A DNA stretch of 64,000 bases from Atriophallophorus winterbourni (GCA_013407085.1 JACCGJ010024238.1:1-64000), one strand, 5' to 3'; positions 49,979 through 61,615 are shown, counted from the stretch's first letter. Notes: generated from the letters alone by a model not told the origin. Numbers and translations are program-made.

Positions 49979-52900
49979 ATGGCGATGAAAGCTTCGGTCC
50001 GTTCGGATTACGAGTGGTCATACACAGATGAACCTCATGCTTCGAGACGGAAAGAAATATTAGGTGAGTTATGTGTGAATATGAAGAAATATATAATCCA
50101 ATATAAAGGCCGGTTAATATTTGGGTGCTAAGTATATGAAAATGACTTGACAGTCTTCAAAGTAATCTCGGCATTTCATATTACTATTCACTTTTTGCAC
50201 AGTAAAATCTGTTTGCGAATTCTTGTGTTGCGTAACAATAAAAACTCCGCCAAGGACGGTCCCAAGCCCGTCTGAGAAAGGAGGAGGGTTGGGCTTAGGG
50301 CTAGCAACCCTATCCTGTAAAACCTACATTGCTACGGAAACGAAGACAACAGATCCGTGGCTCGGTCTTGTATGCAGGATGGATCCCAGTTCGCATACGA
50401 AGGTAGCCATTCACTGGCGTCCGCATAAACGAAAGTGGACGGCCCAAGGAAACTTGGCAGAACGTGGAACGCGAACTACATGCACAAGGATTCATGGTGC
50501 AGACGGCAACGGAAGCAGCGACAGACCGGAACCACTGGCGTGAAGTTGTCTTCGCCTCATGTGCCACCCGGCACGGAGAGGGCTGAGTAACAATAAAGGC
50601 CACGAAGAAGCTGCCATTCAATTGTAACTCTACTCGTTCGAAAACATGATTGAATGCATGTTTATTTAACACATCTTCCTTAATCTGATACAGGTTACGT
50701 AGCTTTTTCTCAAATTTTCCCATCTATTTCGGGTTTAAAAGTGCCATGCCTGCCTAGCAAATCGGCCTAATAACCATTGTGATTAGCCGTTTTGTCTGCT
50801 ATTTTTTCTCTTCACCATCTTAAAATTCCATAATTTCAGAGAAATATCCTCAAATAAAGGACTTGATGGGTCCGGATCCACAATTAAAATGGAAAGTCGG
50901 TTTCTTGGTGGTTTTCCAAATCCTTTGCTTACCGCTAGTAAGACATTTGAGTTGGTCCGGTTTATTGGTGACCGCTTATTTCCTCGGGGGAGTGATCAAC
51001 CATGCGTTGAACTTGGCCATTCACGAGATTTCGCACAACCTTGCCTTCGGCCACTCGTACCCGTTACTCAATCGCATGTTGGGATTTTTCGCAAATCTAC
51101 CGATCGGTAAGTAATACCATTTTCAATCCACGCCGTTTTCGTTAGGAGGGATTGTTCATGTGTGATCGTTGAATCATTTAAATAGCAAAATACAGGGTCA
51201 TAACGGTTTTTGAAATACTGATCGTCCCCATGAAAGTAGACAACACGAACACAACATTTGTTCAAAAATGCCTTCCGCTTTTCTGCTGATGTACTATGTA
51301 AAGACGTACAAATTTATATTTCAGCATCAAAAGGACACTTGAGCAGATCAGTTCTGCGATTTAACTGCTTTGTTAATATAAGTACCATCTATTTCTGGTA
51401 GCTCAAGATGGCCAAGTATATTGTTCGCTCTATTATATCTGGTGGTACTTGAAAAAATGTGTTCAAGTTGTAATTCTATTATATCACACAAACCGTCGTA
51501 ATTATTCGCTCAACGTTAGTCTAAAACGATTACCGTATTTTTCGGACTATAAGGCGCACATAAAAACACTAATTTTTACGAAAAATCGGCAGTGAGCCTT
51601 ATATTCCGGTGCGCCTTATGTATGAATAGTGTTTGTTCACACGCCTTATAGTCCGAAAAATAAGGTAAGTTAGAAATAATGCCATCCCGTGTTAGACATT
51701 AATCGGAGAATAATTTCAGTGCCCTTTAAACTCCTGCAGCTATATAAACAGGTTCAAGCTTACCGCACATACTCGATCTTGAGACAGTTTTCAGCCTGAA
51801 ATATAACTTAAATTTTAAGTGCGACTTATAATCCTAACACAATATACAATTTTTGTTTGGTAAAAAACTGCGTCTGAGATTCTTCTGAAATACAAATCAA
51901 AGCAACCACTGTGCGGTAGTGCCCTTATCATTTTACAAGCGCTCCTTGTTTACCATTCCTCCACTGTTTCAAGTGCATGCGGATCCTGATCTTACTGTCC
52001 CTACCTGATGAGTGCAAACAGCACGAAACCGGTCGTGGGGTGTGAATGACGGAAAAGCATGCAAATGAATATTTTGTTTCATGGTTATGGGTTTAACCCC
52101 ATTTAACATGTGTTTCGACACATGCTTTGAACAGGTTCGTCGTACGAGCCTTATCCAACAGTGGCATACAAGCGCTCCTTGTTTACCATTCCTCCACTGT
52201 TTCAAGCGCATGCGGATCCTGATCTTACTGTCCCTACCTGATGAGTGCAAACAGCACGAAACCGGTCGTGGGGTGTGAATGACGGAAAAGCATGCAAATG
52301 CATATTTTGTATTAAATTACCCATCATTATTAATCAATACAAGTAATATTGTGGTGACATTAATCAGACTACCATAAGAGCTGAGCGTCACTTCACAATT
52401 CTTCACAAAGAAGTGTTTTGCGAAAACGTGTTGCCTTGGCAACCGAAAACGATTTCGGTTGACCTAAAATCGGTTGTGTTGTGACTCGGCAACAGACTGT
52501 CTAAGATCAGCACCGCTGGTCTCAAAGCACACGGCCGCTTGGGTAGCGATTTCTAAATGCTCATACCCTGCATCTTAAATTCTCTAAATTAATTCATCTA
52601 GAACCACTGGATAGCAAAAGATTTTAAATCTTGGACAACTGTTAAATATCGTTGGTACAACCTATCAAATTGTTGCAACTAGCAACAAGATTTTCGAATC
52701 AAGAGTTAAAAGGTTTATAAATGATCAATATTTTGTTGCCCATGTTGCTTGCGATAAGATGTTGTCAGAAGAGACGAATTAAAAATACTGTTTCATATAG
52801 GGCTTTGACGATCAAGTGTAACTCTGCTCTTGCTGTTTCTCCAGGCCCCGTGGAATTGATTGTACTTATGGGAGATTGGACAAAGCCTAGTGACTGACGC

Positions 52901-55900
52901 CAAAAAAACAGTTTGCTTCAGGGAGATGGAACTTTTAAGCATGCGAGGGCCGTCAGTCTAGATGAAGGGAAACACTGATTCCAAGAATCCATTTTTCTAC
53001 GGCATATCCCTATGTTCAGAGAAATTCGGGGGTAAATTCTGATAACAAATCCGCTACGTTGATTAACAGTCTCTAGATACGTACCACGTATCTTCATTCG
53101 ATAATACCATCTTGCCTAGCAGGTTGCATTTAGTAGACCGGTAGGTAGACCGACATGAACTTTGTTCAGAGCACTTAGTGCCAGAATTCTCAAGTCTCCA
53201 TGAATTCTCAATAAATGCTGCTATGCTTCCGGTAGGCTATACGCCTTTCAGATAACTACTGGTGAGATGAAGCAATTCGTGAACTTGTTGAATATGACTC
53301 ATTTTAAAGAAGGAAATAATCGCGCGAAAAACATCACATTCACTTACAATTTTATGAAAGTCATTTAGTATGGACAAAGTCTGTTGTTGGTAACCAAAGT
53401 TTAATGCATCACATGATTTTATGTCATGTTCTGTTTAGAGAGAGACAACAATCTTTCCTCTTTGTTCATTTAATCGTCTACAACTCTATATTTTCTTCCG
53501 AGGTACCGCTGTGCATGCTAGTTTTGTAAAACGTATCTCTGGATTAATTGGACTAAGTTTGGGGCCGATCGAGTAGTCATAATCTCGTACAGAAATCTTA
53601 TGCAATCGGTCAGAACTTTTTGGTTCCGGATTCTATGTACCGCTCTCATGAGAAAGGTCAAAGAAAACTTTGTTTAATCCCAACATCTTAAATGATGCCG
53701 AATCCTCGCACACTAACCTAAACACATGCCCACGTAACGAATCACCTAGTGTTTGGATTGTGGTTGCAACAGAATGAAAGTTTTCGATATTTCACTACTA
53801 TCTCTTAGTCGGATATGCGGAAACCAAACGCTGTATAGCGCTGAATACTGCACTTGTCCTATCCCCGAGGTACGTCGTGGTGAAAATTATGGTTGTTCAT
53901 TTCCTGTTAAGGCTTCTTTGTTCGACGCTTGTGAGCCGATTTCAACATAGTTTGCTAATCTATCACATTACGTCACACGAAAGAAACCCGAACAAAACCC
54001 ACCATTTTCAATATATCGCGGAATACTTACTTCAGCCTTTAGCCCCGGTGCAACACAAGGTTTCTCCATTCAATTCGGTCTCCTGCTTAGCCCGCAAGTT
54101 TCTTCTTCGCCCATAGTTTTTCAACGCGAAAAGTTTCTAAGTAGTTCTTTCCTTCGCTAGCCGTTCAATGTAAGAGATGTCTTAACGATGCTTCCGATGG
54201 ACTTTCGGAACCTATGAGCAATCCAACGACAGCGTCGGCGAAGTAGTTTGCTCTCGATGGTTACTTTCATGATGCGATGTTATAACTCTTTGGACTTGAT
54301 GGAGAAGAAAATAGATTTATTCGTTTTAACAAATTTTCAGTAAGTATTAATAATTTGTACACACAAAATTCTAGGATACAATTAATCAACAATCGATAAA
54401 TGCTATAGTTTTTTGCAAGCATTGGATTGCCAGTCACATATTCAAGTCAATTACACCTTCAGTTTTTCTTCTACCAGCGACAACAATCGCTGTGATGGGA
54501 ATTGACGAAATCTCAACCTGCACGATTTTTTTAAAACCGTGCTTTTTCGGCCCAGCAAAAAAGAAAAAAAGTATAAAATTTAATTTTCAAGCACAACCGA
54601 TTTAAAGGCCGTGCCAAGCCAATAGATACCCTGCAGAATTCTAGAGGAACAAACGAGATAACTACTGGCGTAAAACACGCGCATTTACTTTACTCAAGTT
54701 TTCGCCGCTAGTTATTTCCGTATATCTGAGCACCGTTTTTCAGTCACCGAGGTAATACACTTCACCTGAGACCTTATCTCATTGCTAAACAGCTGCTGAG
54801 GTAGTAACAAAAAGGGTTTTGCAACCGTTGACCATTTAGTCACGCGACCAACTTGACCAGCATAGGCACGAGTGTCTAAAGCAGACGTTGGTTTTCAGGT
54901 CATTGTGAGGCACTATTGATTCAGAACACTAAGGTCAAAGTCCGATGTGGGTGCCGAAATTAGTGAGTGCCGTTGTGAATGCCTGACTGAAATCCAAAAA
55001 CAGTTGTATTTGCAGCCGATTTTTGTCTTGATCGCTATCGCTTACAATCCACGATCGGTTGCGAGAGCTGTTTTGCTTATCAAACGGAGGTAGTAGCCAA
55101 TGAATTTTCGAGTTCGCGAAAGCGCGATTTAATCATTCGCGGTTATGGTTTGGATTGTATTGGAACATAAATATTCGAACTGATGCAGCCGAATTAATTT
55201 CGAAACCGACCACCAGTTAGAGTTAGCGCACTTGCATCTACACCTCAAAATTTACAAGCTGTTTTCTCGAGCGCATCATTGATTTTGTTTACGTTACAAA
55301 TAATTTTTTAACTGGCTCCCTGGACTGTCTCGCATTTCCAACATTTAATATTTTATGATTAGTTTAAATGGGACGAAAGGTCGCTGTTGATACCAACTGA
55401 CTGAAGATTAGCAGCTTGATTAGATTTGTGGTTGAAGCATCATTTCATGTTTAAAATCACGAGGCTGCTTTATTATTAATTGCGGAGCTATCATTTAAAA
55501 TTTTTGATGAAGCTCAGCTCTTTTTGATTCAAGAATGCACGCGGGTCAACATTGAATCACGCCAAGTAGGTGAATCACTACACCATGTTATGTTGCACGC
55601 TGCTTCAAGCTTAACATAGTAAATCCGTCTTACAAAATGTCGTGGTCAACAACTCCCGTATTGACTCAACGCTTATCTGGTTACATGTAACTGATCAATA
55701 TTTTAACGAACCGCACAGATGCGCACATGGCACGGAATTCTCCGAAATATTTTAGTCCCGAATCATCCGTTTGTGTTTCGCTTTGTAGGTGTTCCTACAT
55801 CAATATCATTCCGAAAGTATCACGTACTGCATCACCGCTACCAAGGAGACGATGAACTAGATGTGGATTTGCCGACCGAGTTCGAGGGACAAATGTTTCA

Positions 55901-58377
55901 GACGCGGACGATGAAATTCGTTTGGCTTGTTTTGCAGCCGTTTTTCTATAGCCTCAGACCGTTGATCATACTGCCGTTGCCTGTGTGTGTGTTAGAGGTC
56001 AGTTTTCAGGTTCATTTTTGTTACCATCGGGAACTTGATCACTTTCATTATTGAACTAAGGCCAATTTCAATGGATATACCATTGAACATATTTTTGAAA
56101 GTTGCCCTTTGGTAGCATACATACATACGTATGATTACAACGTAATGTTTCATTGGATGTACAAAACGTGTTCAGTTATTTTCTTTTTTAGTCGTGTCCC
56201 ACCAACCCCTGTCATCTAATATTCTTGAATTTGCTTAAATTGTGTTACTTGCCCTGCTGTATTTTATAATTACGGTTGCAACTTCAATTTGAACCTCAAA
56301 ATGACCTAAAATTTTATCGGGAGAGGATCTATTCGCATTCATTACAACAATTAAACCACGGTGAAATAAACTGCTTCACTATTTCGAAAACACAACTCAA
56401 AATTCAGTTAATTCGCATTAAACCCTCAAAGTTTCTAATGCCCAATATCCATTTTTCATTGAAACTAGCTGTCACTATAATTAAATACCCCATTTGTGGT
56501 GAGCTCGTAAGGTTTAAAAGTTGAATCAGTCTAGTAAATGGCTTGTATAGTATGTTCACCACACTCCAGGGAAATGATTAAGTCAGCAGAAAGGAAAAAA
56601 GCTGCTCAAAAACGGGTGCAAAAACATAGCGGTGTTGTGTAAAAAGCAATCAGCCAAAAAAACGCTGGACTTAATAGGCCACGATGTTTGAAACATTCCA
56701 TAACTTTCCTCAGTATTATTTGTTCACACGAGCATTCCATCCGTGGTTCCAACATTTGCTGCAAAACTCTTTTCCAGATCGTCAACTTTTTCGTCCAGCT
56801 CTGTTTCGACCTGACAGTGATCTATCTGTGGGGCTGGAAGCCGATGATTTACTTGCTCGCGGGAACTCTTTTGGCCATGGGTGTGCACCCGGTTGCCGGA
56901 CACTTTATTTCGGAGCATTTCGTTTTCGACGAGCGGTTCGAGACGTACTCGTATTACGGGATTTTGAATCTGCTTACGTTTAACGTCGGTTATCACGTGG
57001 AACATCACGATTTTCCATACATTGCAGGATCAAAATTACCACTTGTAAGTCTGTGTTCATTGCAATTTTCGTATAGACAGTGCAGCTAGAGTTTCTGATA
57101 ATCCCGGGTCCGTTAAGTCGTTGTCATGGGTAATTCATTGAGCTAAAATGATTGGTGCTGTTTTTCAAATTATGTTTGCGAATTCGTTTTAAGATGAATA
57201 GGTGAAGTGCTCAGAATGCTACTCAACACTTCGATGGCTGCGACTTTATTTCTGGTTGCAACATTTTTTGATTTTGAGCTGATCTATCAGTCTTATGGCA
57301 GTACCCTATGTCATACACCTTTTAAATAACTAGCATAAACTATTAGAAGCATAATAGGATTTGAACTTCTTTCGTGTCAAGTGGGTGTAATTGTTGTAGG
57401 AATATCGGTTTTAAATAAGAAGGTTCACATCTACTAGGTTTTATCGAAAGTGTCGCTATTGATGTTTTTTGCTTTTATGGTGCAAACTTGAGAGGCAACA
57501 TTATTTTGAAACTAAGACGTTGAATAATAATTTAGGTTTTTTGTATTTCTGAGTGTAAGCGCTCCCCGCTAAGGGCCACTTCATGTATTTTCAGCCAGTT
57601 TGCAAGAGATGTGACTCACGAATTCTGTAGATTTTTCGCTACTAATTTTTGAACAGCTCTTCCTCGAACCCGACTAGTAGTGTGAATTCATTTGTGATAA
57701 TTGAGAAAAAATATTCTCAACTTGAAATGAGCTAATCACAACAAGAAACTTAAGTGAACGCGATTTTCAGGAATGTAAATGTGGGTGATATGACTGCATC
57801 TTGCTGGATTGTAATTTCTTTTGTTAACCTTCTCATTCAGAAGACTAACAAACCCAGATTGTGCTATTCTAACGGTATGGTATCAAATCTTCTCTGGCGG
57901 ATACGTTTGCGCACTCCAATGGTACAAACTCAGCTGCTCCTTATTTCGTTTTCTTTTACTGGCACATGTGAATGTCACGATTGGTGATTCATCATTGACG
58001 CGGGAATCTATCGTTAAATATTAACTCAGGTGTTTCTTCCTTGCATGCAGACTCGTTATGTTGGATGAGCCATTGACCAGAATCGAATGCAGACAAACAC
58101 CCATCAGTTATCAGATACAGACTACTTAATGTGTCAACTAAGATACTTTTGACATACGCTTGTACAACGTGATAGTCATTGATTCATTTCCGTTTGCCAG
58201 CTTCGCAAAATTGCACCGGAATATTACGACACGCTTCCACATCACGATTCCTGGGTCAAAGTGCTGTACGACTTCGTCATGAGACCGGATATCAATCCGT
58301 TTGCCAGGGTACGACGTCGACGTGCGCAAGCCTTGAAGGATCCACTTGGTGACGCTTTCCGGGAGGCTACTCAGTGA
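49979..58377 (+). CDS. DEGS1: Sphingolipid delta(4)-desaturase DEGS1
   Basis: Five exons join in frame to 334 residues: 49979-50063, 50840-51106, 55789-55997, 56778-57044 and 58201-58377, all GT-AG. The family introduces the 4,5-trans double bond of dihydroceramide to give ceramide, at the ER membrane, using di-iron histidine boxes. All are present: HEISHN (90-95), HVLHH (129-133) and HVEHH (260-264). The N-terminal region with [19 protein letters not shown] and the motifs [39 protein letters not shown] and LYDFVM follow the animal enzymes closely. The length compares with about 323 for the human protein; the extra residues are a basic C-terminal tail. Hydrophobic stretches near 48-62, 68-89 and 188-222 fit the membrane segments. 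No stop or frameshift was seen. Introns carry an RTE derivative, a MITE and the hammerhead dimer. Confidence 0.95.
50243..50586 (+). mobile_element. RTE-like deletion derivative in desaturase intron 1
   Basis: The first 100 bases match 28475-28575 of the RTE-like leader (CTCCGCC, AGGACGGTCCCAAGCCCGTC, GGAGGAGGGTT). The rest encodes the extreme RT C-terminus, [19 protein letters not shown] and [18 protein letters not shown], so leader and tail are fused with the whole body missing. It is flanked by GTAACAATAAA at 50232-50242 and 50587-50597, read as an 11-bp target-site duplication. Confidence 0.8.
51531..51667. mobile_element. MITE-like element with terminal inverted repeats
   Basis: The left end starts TACCGTATTTTTCGGACTAT and continues AAGGCGCAC (51531-51559). 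The right end is the near-perfect inverse (51643-51667: GCCTTATAGTCC, then GAAAAATAAGGTA). About 135 bp with no coding capacity, bounded by TA on both sides, which would fit a TA target duplication. It lies in intron 2 of the desaturase. The transposase family is not assignable from these ends alone. Confidence 0.75.
51999..52040 (+). ncRNA. Hammerhead ribozyme (unit 1)
   Basis: Stem I left strand CCCTAC (51999-52004), catalytic core CTGATGA (52005-52011), stem II GTGC and GCAC around loop AAACA, the GAAA box (52025-52028), a minimal self-complementary stem III CCGG, triplet GTC ending at 52034, then stem I right strand GTGGGG (52035-52040). All stem I pairs form, with one G-U. All invariant hammerhead core residues are present. 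A CCGG stem III cannot close on itself, so such minimal motifs are expected to work as dimers, as known for satellite and retroelement hammerheads. Cleavage is predicted after 52034. Confidence 0.75.
52232..52273 (+). ncRNA. Hammerhead ribozyme (unit 2)
   Basis: Identical in every position to unit 1: CCCTAC at 52232, CTGATGA at 52238, stem II, GAAACCGG, GTC ending at 52267 and GTGGGG at 52268-52273. Cleavage at both sites would free an RNA of 233 nt (52035-52267) from the intron. Confidence 0.75.
52840..53045 (+). repeat. Decayed copy of the RTE-leader element
   Basis: Matches about 47590-47800 loosely but in order: GTGGAATTGATTGTACTTATG against the CGGAACTGCTTCTACTGAC region, GTGACTGACGCC, TGCTTCAGGGAGATGGA, GTCAGTCTAGATGAAGGG, then a TCCGGGG-like end. 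It lies in desaturase intron 2. Confidence 0.5.
53046..55788. other. Remainder of desaturase intron 2, nothing recognised
   Basis: 2.7 kb of intron with no additional exon compatible with the desaturase reading frame. Exon 2 (phase 1) joins exon 3 correctly across it. No LINE or hammerhead copy was found here. Confidence 0.45.
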
Positions 58378-59013
58378 ACTTTGGGTTAATCTTATGCAGT
58401 GATAGTTTGTGCTTTTTTCGCTTGAGAAAAATACTGTGTATCCGTGATAAATTTTGTTTGATATAAACTTGTCGGTTTGTGGTACAATGCACAAGCTTAG
58501 CTTAGTCCGACATTGATCATTAGCTCCATGAATAGATGCGTTAATGAAGAATCGATTAACTCAAAGTATTTCAAAGTTTTAATGGTCTAAATAGCAAATA
58601 CTTTACAGTAACCATAGATTAAAAATATAGGGATGCATAAAACCAACAAAGATGTCAAAATGGAAAGTCAGCTTATGGATTGGGGTTCGAGATTGGATTT
58701 GGTCAACATATACATGTCAATTTCAGCCTTCAACATGTTCAGGCTTGATGCACGATTGATGTGTGTATGAGAATGCTACCTAAGTTCAGTGCATGTGTGG
58801 TCAACACGCGGTTTCAGTCAATTGGTTTTGGTGCGAATAAGTGGTGAGTCCATGACCTCCTTACAACTTGTTAGCCTGCTGGAAACCTGTCTAGACCTCA
58901 ACCAAACTTGGTAAATCGATGCATTTTCTCCCGCCTGATGAGGCAAATAATCCCTTGATGTGCATGTGAAAACGAGAAGAATATAAAGGCTCACTGAACC
59001 TAATCTTACTGTT

Positions 59014-59053
59014 TCCACCTGATGACGACAAACAGCCAGAAACCGGTAGTGGA
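59014..59053 (+). ncRNA. Hammerhead-ribozyme-like motif, subfamily B
   Basis: Stem I TCCAC (59014-59018) pairs perfectly with GTGGA (59049-59053). The core is CTGATGA (59019-59025), then GAAAC, CCGG and triplet GTA. Stem II (CGAC and GCCA around AAACA) pairs poorly, so activity is uncertain. The downstream sequence GTAATTTCGGGGGATATGAG, then CAACACATCACTTTG, is shared with 62500-62545 and the inverse of 39725-39760. Confidence 0.5.
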
Positions 59054-59689
59054 GTGTAATTTCGGGGGATATGAGCAACACATCACTTTGAGAAAAGTAT
59101 CTGTTGTTCAGCTAACTTGTGAGGCTATTTTTACGTATATTAAACCATTCGTAATGCTTGTACAATTTTGACAACGGTTACCTTACAGGCTTGCCGAATT
59201 CTAGGTTGCAAATTCCAAGCTACTCGTGGAAAAACTCAAGACCCCTGAGGGAAGACAACTTGACCCATAGCTAGAGCAAATCAGTTCAATCGATCAATTC
59301 AACCGCAAATCAAAGTACAAGCCAATATTTTAAGATTCCTTCGACGAACACCTTGATTAAACACAGTTGAATATATGTGGTGGAAAAGTTGACTGATTCC
59401 TATAATTAATGTTTTTCAGCATGCGATTAGTGCGGAATTGAATAATGCATTTTGGATGTGTCTTATACGGGAATTACCTTTGGTTCGTAAAGTACGCCTA
59501 ATGCGTGTGCATATTGGGTCGACATATTATTCAAATAAGGCATCCGCCGCGCCCAAACTTCATCGTCTGTGAAAACCTTCTCTCAGTCTCCAGAGTTTAG
59601 TGGGAAGCAAGTTGGCGACACATGATGTGATCACAGCATGAACCGTGTATTTGATGTCACTTTGTCGAAATTTAATTGAAATGAAAGTA

Positions 59690-59800
59690 AAATGCTCATT
59701 TATATGCATTTCCATCATACACAACCCACGACAGGTCTCCTGCTGTTTGCATTCATCAGGTAGGGACAGTAAGATCAGATCACATGCGCTTCAAATGTTT
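59690..59800 (-). repeat. Hammerhead-repeat (subfamily A) fragment
   Basis: Minus strand: TGTCCCTAC, CTGATGA, ATGC, AAACA, GCAG, then GAGACCTGTC and GTGGG. Stem I and the core remain; GAAA is changed to GAGA and stem II has one mismatch. The ATATGCATTTCCATCA block sits at its end as in other units. Confidence 0.6.
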
Positions 59801-60461
59801 ATAAAAAGGCGATTGGATGTGGTGTTAATTCCAAAAAGTACATTGATTTTAAGTGTAGTGTAAATCGTTCGAAATCAACCTCGCATTCCATTGCTGTCGC
59901 TCAAAATGGAGCCATTTTTGCTTCGAGGGGTGATTTGAAGTTCACAAGCTCTTGGGGGCAACTTCCCTGATGAAACTGTAATGCAGGCAATGAGAAATCA
60001 AACCTTTCAATTTCTACATGTTGAATTTTTTCATTGCCCACATATATATATGAGCGTTGTTGAATGTGAATGAGAAATCTATCATTTATTTTAATGAATA
60101 AACAATTAAAAAATCTAATGATGATACAATCGATAAGAGTATTTTAGTGCAACGTTTCCCTACTGACACAAGATTCGTCAGAAGAAGGAACGTGATTAAC
60201 TAGACCACCAAGCGCCACCTCTAAATGATTGTATCCTCAAACAGCCTACTGAAATCCTAATGTCCAGTTGTCTAAACAAAGACAAGATCGATCGTCTTAT
60301 TTACTCAACGCAGCGAGAAATCGGTACGGCTCAACTTGTGAGAAATGTGCACAAAGATTTTGCAAAATTTTAACATTAATTAGTTTTTTCATTTGTCCGT
60401 CACGGTGCCATATTTGCGAGATTTCAGACCCATCTATGTTTTTAACCACATGTGCTCCAGC

Positions 60462-60715
60462 CTAAGTGATTTCAGCTACATCCGCGTACAGGTGTTCAAT
60501 ATAAGACTCAAATCTATGCCGCCGTACATCTACATTGTCAAAGACCACACTGTCGCAAGTGTCCAACACATGTTCAGCCAATGCTGAGTCCTTGATCAAT
60601 GTTTGATAAGCCCTCTCGTCCTTAGTGCGTTTGTAAAATTTGTCAATCCTTGTGTGAAGTTCCCTGGTAGTCTGTCGGATGAACACATCTGAGCAATCAA
60701 TGTTATACATGTATG
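60462..60715 (-). pseudogene. Penelope-like element GIY-YIG endonuclease fragment
   Basis: The 82-residue minus-strand frame reads YNIDCSDVFIRQTTRELHTR, then SALAEHVLDTCDSVVFDNVDV and RFESYIEHL. This follows the C-terminal GIY-YIG domain of Penelope-like elements (pattern Y-x-I-x-C, then YIGQT-x-R-x-L-x-x-R, then A-x-H-x-x-x-T-x-H). The usual YIG is FIR here and the first glycine motif is not clear, so it is a remnant. No RT domain is seen upstream; sequence of the subfamily-B repeat directly abuts it. Confidence 0.6.
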
Positions 60716-60890
60716 CAACTGTTATATAGGGTTCTTACAAAGAACCACGTTGTTTAAATACAGAATCACAAAGTGATTCCTGGCCGAGCGCTCGATGCGC
60801 TTATGAACGATAAACAGCCAGAAACCGGTAGTGGTATGAAAGGGATGGGATGTGAGCACCACAATACATCTGAGCATTGTTTACACTTAA
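60716..60890 (+). repeat. Subfamily-B hammerhead repeat, decayed
   Basis: Contains the hairpin GGTTCTTACAAAGAACC, the palindrome GAATCACAAAGTGATTC and the palindrome GAGCGCTC, followed by AACAGCCAGAAACCGGTAGT and GG. The GAAA box, CCGG and GTA remain, but the CTGATGA box has become TTATGAA. Confidence 0.6.
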
Positions 60891-61070
60891 TTCTCTGTAC
60901 ATAGTTTATAGAGCTGTCTAAAGGTATCCTATCATTAAGGTGCATGGAACATCAAAACTGAACAAAGTGTTGTAACTTTTTGAAATGTTACTCGTGGTTA
61001 TCTCATGGTCAATTTCTACTTATCACTTCAGATACACCAATAACATATGGTATTTATATCGCATCAAGCT

Positions 61071-61190
61071 TTAAGCGATGACTCAGCATTAACTGAACAC
61101 GTGTTGGAAACTGACTAGAATGTGGACATTGACAATGTAGATGTCCTGTGGCGAAGCATTAAGCCTTTTATTGAACACTTGCGCGCGGGA
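61071..61190 (+). pseudogene. Penelope-like GIY-YIG fragment, opposite orientation
   Basis: The plus-strand frame reads DDSALTEHVLETD, a stop, then NVDIDNVDVLWRS and FIEHLRAG, clearly the same segment as the 60462-60715 frame (DSALAEHVLDTC, FDNVDV, YIEHLYA). Only about 40 codons remain. Confidence 0.55.
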
Positions 61191-61615
61191 CGCATTTAAG
61201 AGAACAGAGGCTGGCACACGCGTCACGGCTAAAAAGATAAATGGTGCTAAAATCTCAACGACTAACAAATATTGATTAAGCTTGGATTTATGCACAATTT
61301 TTAATTAATTTTTAAAACGATTTAGCATTACGCACATTTGTTACACGTTTAGCCGTGCACATGTGAACCACAAAGTCAATTGACCTTGACCATTTGCGCA
61401 CACGGTGCTGGATAATTAGGCCAATTGATCAAGTCTGTCTACATGACTTGACACACATAGGGGTTGAATAAGCTGTATTAAACAGATTATTGTTGTATAG
61501 AGGTGGTGGTTGAGGTGTTACTTAATTACATTACCTGTTCTGACTAATACCCTTTGTCAGACGAAGCTTCTGTGCCCGAAGTGATGCGTTATCCATTTCA
61601 ATTGCAAACGACGGT

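Larger units (their letters stand above)
51935..52310 (+). repeat. Hammerhead-repeat locus, intact 1.6-unit tandem
   Basis: Segment 51935-52077 is repeated almost identically at 52168-52310, a period of exactly 233 bp. The single-copy part between them holds TTTCATGGTTATGGGTTTAAC, the palindrome-like CATGTGTTTCGACACATG, and the hairpin block AGGTTCGTCGTACGAGCCTT. Each repeated part carries one complete hammerhead motif. The locus is in the sense orientation within intron 2 of the desaturase gene. Near identity of the two arms implies a recent insertion or homogenisation. Confidence 0.85.

Noticed and set aside
50223..50543. 106-residue frame in desaturase intron 1 as a gene
   Set aside because: It runs across the RTE leader-tail fusion in the wrong frame; the real coding remnant is the RT C-terminus in another frame.
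52081..52278. 65-residue frame over the hammerhead dimer as a peptide gene
   Set aside because: The sequence is better explained by the repeated ribozyme unit; the same frame is broken in the other copies.
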